Source: Agapetus fuscipes
Taxonomy: Eukaryota > Arthropoda > Insecta > Trichoptera > Glossosomatidae
Reading direction: 5' to 3'
NCBI GenBank assembly: GCA_951799405.1
Contig: OX637345.1
Coordinates: 4,340,001-4,404,000, forward strand
DNA: 64,000 nt
This document shows, piece after piece, positions 54,401-63,400 of this stretch. The translations under genes and the position numbers were made by a program. Numbering within the stretch: the first letter of the stretch is position 1; each line of letters opens with the position of its first letter. The notes beneath the pieces were generated by a model, which searched no databases, was not told where the DNA came from, and saw nothing but the letters and a program-made list of their open reading frames with translations.

Positions 54401-57400
54401 GAAACGCAAATTTGCAAGCACTCTTCCAACTGAGCTATCGACCGGACGATTTCTTGGAATATCGAATGAATTGGATACCCAGAGTCATATAATCAATGGA
54501 AAAAGATCAAAAACGATCGTATTTATTAAATAAAATGAAATTAATAATACGTAGAGGTAGGTTCTATAAAGTTTGGCAGAAACCAATATCTATAATTTGT
54601 TGATTTTAAAAATGTAATTTGTTGTGTATGCTCCTTGATTTATAGGTTGATATGCGGCTGACCACCCATGCTGTAGAAAATGGTTCACTTTGCCAATGTC
54701 ACCCCTGTTTTCAGGGAAGGTCGGCAAGAGTTGCAGGACATGTCCATGTGAGATTCGGGTTTTTATATTGTAGGACCACATGCGGCATGTTTAATAAGCG
54801 CAAACTTGTGCATGTCTGTTTGTAAAAGTGCATATAATGGGAATCTTTAATGTTACATATATTTTGCAACTTAGATTAGATGAAGTGCTTGTTCAATATC
54901 ACAGTTCAAAAGCCTTAGATATAAATGTAAGCTCTGTCCTTGAACCAGGTGTGATATTCTAAAATCACCAGAAGTCCGGTCTATATTTACTAGTAACTAA
55001 CATTTAAAAATACCGACGAAATGTATGAGTAATTCCCGAAATAGTCTGCAAAACGATGAGTGCATCGCGATATTAAAAGCGCAGCATAAAGTATGTTGCC
55101 AGGGGCCGTTCCGGGTATTTAATGTACCTAAACATAATTGCTATGTGTTCACGTGTAGGCAGTGTTTAAGTTTGTTTAAGTCAGCCGTTAAGTAGTTAGT
55201 TGTATCAAGTAAAAAAGCAGCTTGCCTTAACTGTGTAATGGATAGGAAAAAAACAATTTTAAAATGCTATAAAATCAATCCAATAAAATGAAACTTCTTA
55301 TAGAGTCATTTCATATGAAATCAACCAAAATATGATTTTTTTTTTTTTCACCAACTCCGATTTTCCTTAATTTTGGTACACAGACAGATACTACTTCAAA
55401 TAGAAACCGTGATTTTTTTTTACATTTTTGTGATGAATAGTTTCTGAAATATGGGGTCACCAATATTTGACCCCGGGTGACCTCGTTTGCGTATCGCTTC
55501 ACAATTTTCTCAATAGATTCTTCCCTAATTGTGCTACAGACCTCAATGAGGGCTCATTTTAAGCTATTAAAAAGTTGTATCCAGAAAATATCATATACAT
55601 ACACTTTAATGGTAACATGTGGAGTTGTATCTTCTTACATCTGTTGGAGGTCAAAGGTCAATAGCAAAAATACTCCATCTTGGATTGTGCTGTAACTGTA
55701 CATTATTGAAGTACATACATGTATAAACAATTCCTGAAAATTTCAGCCTGGTATTTTCAGGAGTTCTTTAGTAATAAATTATTATTTCAATAAAATGAAG
55801 TTATAGCCACATTGTGGTATCCCTATTCACAGCACTTTGTCCTGTATTTTAAATAAGCATTAAATTAAAAGGCGTACTGTTATCAATGTTGTTTGGTACA
55901 ATTAAATTATTGAAATTACCTTACTTCTTGAATCTTGACTCAAGAAGTCTTGTTGATTTGTCGCTGTCTTCCTTTTTCATTTTGTATGTTCTTCCTCCAC
56001 TTCCACAAAGTTCGACGGAAGCAGTTGAAAGAACATCTTCAAGAGACACAACTTATTTGTCATCCCTTGCTGGATATGTGAAGGAAGGTGATGGTCCATG
56101 TGGATACAGGAATCTGATTCGCAGTTCATTCGAAGTCTTCATTTTCTTCAATACAAATCCAAGCCACCATTGGCCTTCGTACTGTACCGTAACAAAATCA
56201 TTCACCTCGTCAAAAGAAACATTCTTATTAGTTGTTACTACCACCTCTTCGTTTGAATCTGAAGTGGAAAACTGTTTCACTATCAAAGTATTTGTTGAAG
56301 TTGGGATAAATGCATGGAAACTGCGAGTCCCAGTAATAGGCTGGAGTAGGTTGAAACCATTATTTAATATTTGCCTATTGACTTCAATATCTTCAGTTGG
56401 CACAAACTCGAAAACACTGCTTTTGAGATTGTCTTTTGCCCATAGAAACAAGTCCTGAGCAGTCATTATTTGGTTCTCACTTGGTCGTTGGAGACTTGCT
56501 CTAGCTGCTAGCCTCTTTACCGACCCACCAACTCCAACTCCAACTCCGGCAAAGAAATGCCATTCAGCTTGAATACCAAAATCAAGTTCATGATGACACA
56601 GATTAGCAAAATTGTTTTTATACTGTGATGCATTTATTATTTACTTACTGGTTTTCAAAGATGGGAAAGTCATGAAAAATGATTTGGTTGATTTGACACG
56701 GAATTACTCTATAGTAAACTTTTCGTTCCAGAATCTTACATGCTAAGTGAAACAATAAATTAAATAAAGTTTAAATCTTTAACTTTCATGGTCGGTGCTA
56801 ATAACAAATTGTTTTTTCGGGTCTCTTTGCAGATTTTTTATCTGCCGACGTTTCGCTTTCACGAGCAGAAAGCATTCTCAAGGCGAGTTATCGCCGTTAG
56901 CGCCGCGGCGGTCTTCGTTGTCTTCGCGGTCGCTCGCTGGTGTTAACTTTCAACTTCAATACTGTTAACTCAGTTAACACCACGTAAGCGTGGAAGGGCA
57001 AGGCCGAGGAAAGAATGGATTGATCAAATAATCGAGATTATAAATGACTGGAACCTGCAGCATGAGAAAGAGAAAACAGTGATGAATGTCGTGATTAAAG
57101 AAACCGCGCAAGAACAGAGAAAAGTGGAGACACGTAAGTGGAGTAACTGGCTACCCTTAGCGGAATGAAGACTGGATACAAGTAGAAGTGTACGAACAAG
57201 CAAGTAGTTTTTTCGATTCTGTGTACTGTCCTGTCACTTGGACTGTGTGGATGTTGCATGGAGTGAATATTCATATATTCGTGTAACCGAAATAGCCCGT
57301 AATGGCGGATAATCAAATAAAATTACGAGTGCAGCGAATTAGCATGGGTAGGTTGGTAGTCGTTATATCACGTGTTGCCAGCCCGTTTAGCGGGATTCAT

Positions 57401-60400
57401 TAATGAATTATATTAAACCGCAATTCAGCGTAATTTACAGCTATTTAAACACTATTAGTTGGCAACATAATTATTTGCGATACAGAAATGACGTAAGTTG
57501 GATATCTGTGTTGGTGGAAGGAGGTCCGCACGTGAATTGACATAGACAATATTGTGTGGTCACCCGGCCGGGTTGCTAAGTAAAAGGCAAGCAAATATTT
57601 TTCCATTGGTTGCTAAGGTCGTCAGACCCTTACAATGCTCTGACTCAAGATTCGCTGATAATAAAGTTCCAAATTCAAATAGTTCAGAGTCCACCAAGCA
57701 TGTCCAAGACAACAATAAGGCAATGAAGACATTTTTATCGCAATAATATAGTTAAATTGTATAGGGTGATTTTTTAAGAGCTTGAGAACTTTTTTTAAAA
57801 AAAAAACGCATAAAATTTGCAAAATCTCATCGGTTCTTTATTTGAAACGTTAGATTGGTCCATGACATTTACTTTTTGAAGATAATTTCATTTAAATGTT
57901 GACCGCGGCTGCGTCTTAGGTGGTCCATTCGGGAAGTCCAATTTTGGGCAACTTTTTCGAGCATTTCGGCCGGAATAGCCCGAATTTCTTCGGAAATGTT
58001 GTCTTCCAAAGCTGGAATAGTTGCTGGCTTATTTCTGTAGACTTTAGACTTGACGTAGCCCCACAAAAAATAGTCTAAAGGCGTCAAATCGCATGATCTT
58101 GGTGGCCAACTTACCGGTCCATTTCTTGAGATGAATTGTTCTCCGAAGTTTTCCCTCAAAATGGCCATAGAATCGCGAGCTGTGTGGCATGTAGCGCCAT
58201 CTTGTTGAAACCACATGTCAACCAAGTTCAGTTCTTCCATTTTTGGCAACAAAAAGTTTGTTAGCATCGAACGATAGCGATCGCCATTCACCGTAACGTT
58301 GCGTCCAACAGCATCTTTGAAAAAATACGGTCCAATGATTCCACCAGCGTACAAACCACACCAAACAGTGCATTTTTCGGGATGCATGGGCAGTTCTTGA
58401 ACGGCTTCTGGTTGCTCTTCACCCCAAATGCGGCAATTTTGCTTATTTACGTAGCCATTCAACCAGAAATGAGCCTCATCGGTGAACAAAATTTGGCGAT
58501 AAAAAAGCGGATTTTCTGCCAACTTTTCTAGGGCCCATTCACTGAAAATTCGACGTTGTGGCAGATCGTTCGGCTTCAGTTCTTGCACGAGCTGTATTTT
58601 ATACGGTTTTACACCAAGATCTTTGCGTAAAATCTTCCATGTGGTCGAATAACACAAACCCAATTGCTGCGAACGGCGACGAATCGACATTTCACGGTCT
58701 TCAGCAACACTCTCAGAAACAGACACAATATTCTCTTCTGTACGCACTGTACGCATTCGTGTGGTTGGTGTAATGTCCAATAAAGTAAACTGAGTGCGAA
58801 ACTTGGTCACAATCGCATTAATTGTTTGCTCACTTGGTCGATTATGTAGACCATAAATCGGACGTAAAGCGCGAAACACATTTCGAACCGAACACTGATT
58901 TTGGTAATAAAATTCAATGATTTGCAAGCGTTGCTCGTTAGTAAGTCTATTCATGATGAAATGTCAAAGCATACTGAGCATCTTTCTCTTTGACACCATG
59001 TCTGAAATCCCGCGTGATCTGTCAAATACTAATGCATGAAAATCCTAACCTCAAAAAAATCACCCTTTATAAACTATGGTTTGGCCGGGCCGGTGCGTCG
59101 CCGAACGTCGGCCAATCAGCGCGCAGGGTTAAGTTTTGTCAAGGATTCGACGGGGCGGCAGACATTTATTACCAGACAGCGGTATACCGTCTTCTTTATC
59201 TTATCATAAAGGATAAGATGGATGGGAGAAGATCTCAGGGACGCAATGGGACATCGTGGCTGAAAAACCTGCGTTAATGGTTCGGCAGAAGTACAAAGCC
59301 CCTGTTCGAGCCGCAGCATCCAAAGTCAAAATAGCCATGGTGATCGCCGATCTTTGCTAGAAGTGACACGAAAAGAAGAAGCACTTATGTATGCTGCTAT
59401 GACAACGTTACAAACATTAATTAATAATGTATTAACTTTGGAAGACGGCGTGTAATTACTACTCCAAATAGCTCTTAGCTTAATTTAACGCCATCTTGAA
59501 TATTTAACTTTTCCAGAGTCACATTTCATGCTAGCCTGCAAGCAATCACGTGTAAGTTTTCAATTACACATGGTGCATGTGCAACTACAAAAGAAAACAC
59601 AAACCGCAAATGAACAGAAAATGGGCATAAAATAAATCCGTAAAAAAATTAATAAATTGTATTTTTATTTTGAATTAAAAAAATGAATAGTTCAAGTTAT
59701 AGTTACCTAAAATATTACCAAACTTGAATATACCGGGCCCAACGGGGCTATTCTTAGACATTTTAGTCGTCGGTTGAGCCCACGCTTTGACAAACTACTT
59801 AATGATTTGTATGAAGACCTGTCAAACCAAGATGGCCGCAAGTGAACAGCTGATTTGTCTTCGTACAAATATTACCAAAATTTGGTAGGTAAGAATGACC
59901 GTGGTAATGAAATTTTCAGCTCAGGCATCATTAGTTTGTCAAAGCGTGGGCTCAACCGACGACTAAAATGTCTAATAGCCCCGTAAGAGTTTTAGGCTTA
60001 CACAGCCGGCTGATGATGCTGGAGTGATGTTTGAACGAAGAAGCCCATCGTAGACATGGGCGAAACGTCCGGAAGCTCCAGCTCCCACAGACCACGGCAA
60101 CAGATCCCGGAAAACCTCACTCCTATCTATAGATTACCGGACAGACTGTGTGAAAGCTATCATACATCCTCATACGCCACTAGACTTTTGACCGGGTAAT
60201 CCATAGACCATAGACAATACATAGACAGACCGGGCAGAATGCGTCTACTGTGAAAAGGCTGTTGGGCTCGATGAGCTCCACTAAGTATTCTGCATGAAAA
60301 GGCGTCAGAGTTACAGTTACAGACATGACATAAATTGTAACAGATGCATAAAGAATTACAGTAAATAATGAGACATCTGCAAATATGCATGTACTGTTAA

Positions 60401-63400
60401 TTAATTACATTGTTTCTGACATCAAACACTGGTAATTACGTCATTTGAACAGAGTTCCCTGCAGACTCATTCATAGACGTCTACTAAAAATAATCATGAC
60501 ATTATCATCATTTAGAGTTATGCATTACACGATTCATTAAGCTTTTTGTAAAATTTGTTGCATTTCCATTTTGTGTACAAAAAATCTCAGACGAATGCAA
60601 AAATGTTTCTAGAAAGTTGGCAGCATTGCCGCGTGCGTACTATGCCCGAACCAGTCTGAACGTAGACGCATGCGCTTTAAATCTTGTGATCGATGAAATT
60701 GACGAATTATAGAGGAAAAATGCATTCTTTGAAGACATTATGGTATGTGTTGTCAAAACACAAAATGGAGAAAGCAACAAAACATAAAATTTGACACGTA
60801 AAAACATGTTTTATATGACTACACAACTGCAACGTTTGGCAGAACTGAGACAAATGTGGACTATAGTATGTATCAATACCATAAGTAAACTGTATCTGCT
60901 CCTCTATGTTATTACTCAATGGTCCCTACTGTCTTTTACGGAAAAAATGACTTTAAATCCAATGAAGAATTACAACATTTTTTATGAATAAGGGGGTTGA
61001 AGTTTAATTTACACCACGACCGTGGAAAAAGGCTCATGGAAGATCACACATGAATGTATCCTCACCATGTTGGAGCGGCAGCAGGCGCACCCCAGCAGGA
61101 CGACGACCGTGAGCAGGGACAGGGCGGCGAGGACCGCGGGCAGCATCTGCCCCAAGTCCATGCCTGGTGGCGCTCCTGGAACACAACATACATACATGTA
61201 TACGTAACATTGGGGATTCACATTATATGCATTTTTAAAAGCAGACACGTGTAAGTTCGCGCTTACAAATTCTGTGTACCTACCTACTACTTACAAATTA
61301 CAAATCCAAACCTCAAATGAGCATTAACCCTGCAAATTTTGCCGACCTTCCCTAAAGCAGGGGTGACCTTGGCAGAGTGAATCATTTATGACAGTATCGG
61401 TACCAACCTACAAGTCAAGAATGGCTTTATGGGATCCCTAAAATTGTTAAAGAAAGGAAAAAATGCATTAAGTACGAAAGACTGACTAATAGGTTGGTAT
61501 GAGTCATCCATACTGTAAATAATGGTTCACTTTGCCTGTTTCAGGGAAGGTCAGCAAGAGTTGCAGGGCTTATGTTAATTTGAGAAGGGGTTTTAGCAAG
61601 TCCACATGCGGCATATGTAAGCGCGAACTTACAGGTGTCTGCTTGTGAGAATGCATATAACGTGAATCCCTAATTTGCACATCTTTGCAACTTAGATTAG
61701 ATTAGAGATTAGATTAAGGGTATATGCAGAAGAAATGCAAAAAAAGGAAAATATGGCTGGATCAAGGAATACAAATAATGAATAAAACGACAAAAAAAAA
61801 GTGCAGCTAAAAGCGTTTTTTTGCAAAATACATATTTGGATGCAGTCACAAGTAGAACATTATAAATAATGAGAATACTAGATTTAGCAGTATTGGTGGG
61901 TGCACCCAAGGGCGCCCTCTCTCCTCCCGCCCACCTGTGCCGCCCTGCACACACCGCACGGCCGCAGCCTTGCTCTCTGGGACAACGACCTCAAGCAACA
62001 ACGACAAGCAACAGCGGATACCATCAATTGATAACTACTTACAGCACAGAATAGAGTAATTTCACTTTTTTTAATTCATAAAATAATAGACTACCTTTTA
62101 AAAAATGCATCTGCGTTTTTAAAAAAATAATATCTTTCTTAGTTTTTAAATTATAGCTCTGTAAAATTCGCCCATTTTCGATTTCCGGTAAAAGAGGGCA
62201 TTTTTAGTTAGGCGGATGTGACGTCGATTGATCTTAGGAGCTATGGAGTGTACCATTAGGCCCTCGAAGATTGTCGGATCCATCTACGTAATTTTGACGT
62301 CACAGCGTGACTAGTCGGCCCCGCTGCGTTTTGGCGGGATTCAAATTCTCCAGATTTTATTTGAGAAAATTATCAATGATATCTTTATTTTTACTACTTA
62401 AAAAATATATGGTTGTGATCCTTGAAATGTACTCTACAGAACCATAGTATTTAGAAGTTCGTATTCGGTTCAACCCACATTCGGCCCATCCCTAATTATA
62501 CTTTTCGGATACTAGACGAACCGATACAAGAGAACTTACATTATTCTCGACTTTTCGCTAGCGACGTAGCCAAGGTCTTCAGGAGGCGCCATGAATTGAT
62601 TCTAGTGTGACACAAATTTTATATGTACCCTCGAAAAAGCATACTAACTGTTATTTATCGCGCGTGGTATTTAGCACCTTCTTTCAAATTTCGAAACTCA
62701 AACTTGTCGTATTTGAACCAGTTTTAATACGTCAAAACATTTTAAGGGACTTATAACTTACAGGTTGGTATAGAACAAGATGGCACTATTATTTTAAAAA
62801 ATGGTTCACTTTTGCCAATGTCAACCTTATGGTTTTTTACTATATTTGTACACGTGCAGTGTAAGGAATAACCTACATGTGTTTGATCCCCACCGAGGAT
62901 GTCGGAAATGATTTCCTATTTCGGTGTTTATTTCAAACCCAAAATAAAGTACTGCCAAGTTTTACTCAGCCTTCACAAGAAATGAGTATCAGCATCCTTT
63001 GGGAGCTGAGAAACCCCCACTTCAACTGAAGTGGTTGGCGTAAGGCCGGCCCTCTTATCTGGAAAAATAAATAGGCACAATCACCACGTGCAAACCCTTT
63101 GAGGATAACGCGGCAATAAGTTACACTATATGTGTAGGTAAGTTGAGTATTATGACGTTCTCTAACTTCAATACAGAGTAAATCGTGCCGGTACAATTTT
63201 CAAATTTTTAATAAACACCGAAAAGGCGATCGAACCCAAGATTTTTGGCTTTGAAAACAGGCGTTAAACTATACATTGTTTATCGCTGCTATATTAAAAA
63301 TATAATTATTTTTATATTACTTTTACCTACCTACATTACATGCTTACTGAACAACTGTTTTTTATAACCTAATCGTTATCACAATCAAAATAATAATATT

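Noticed and set aside
55886..56458. 190-codon plus-strand frame
   Set aside because: Antisense to the transposon-linked protein remnant, whose minus frame has clear family words.
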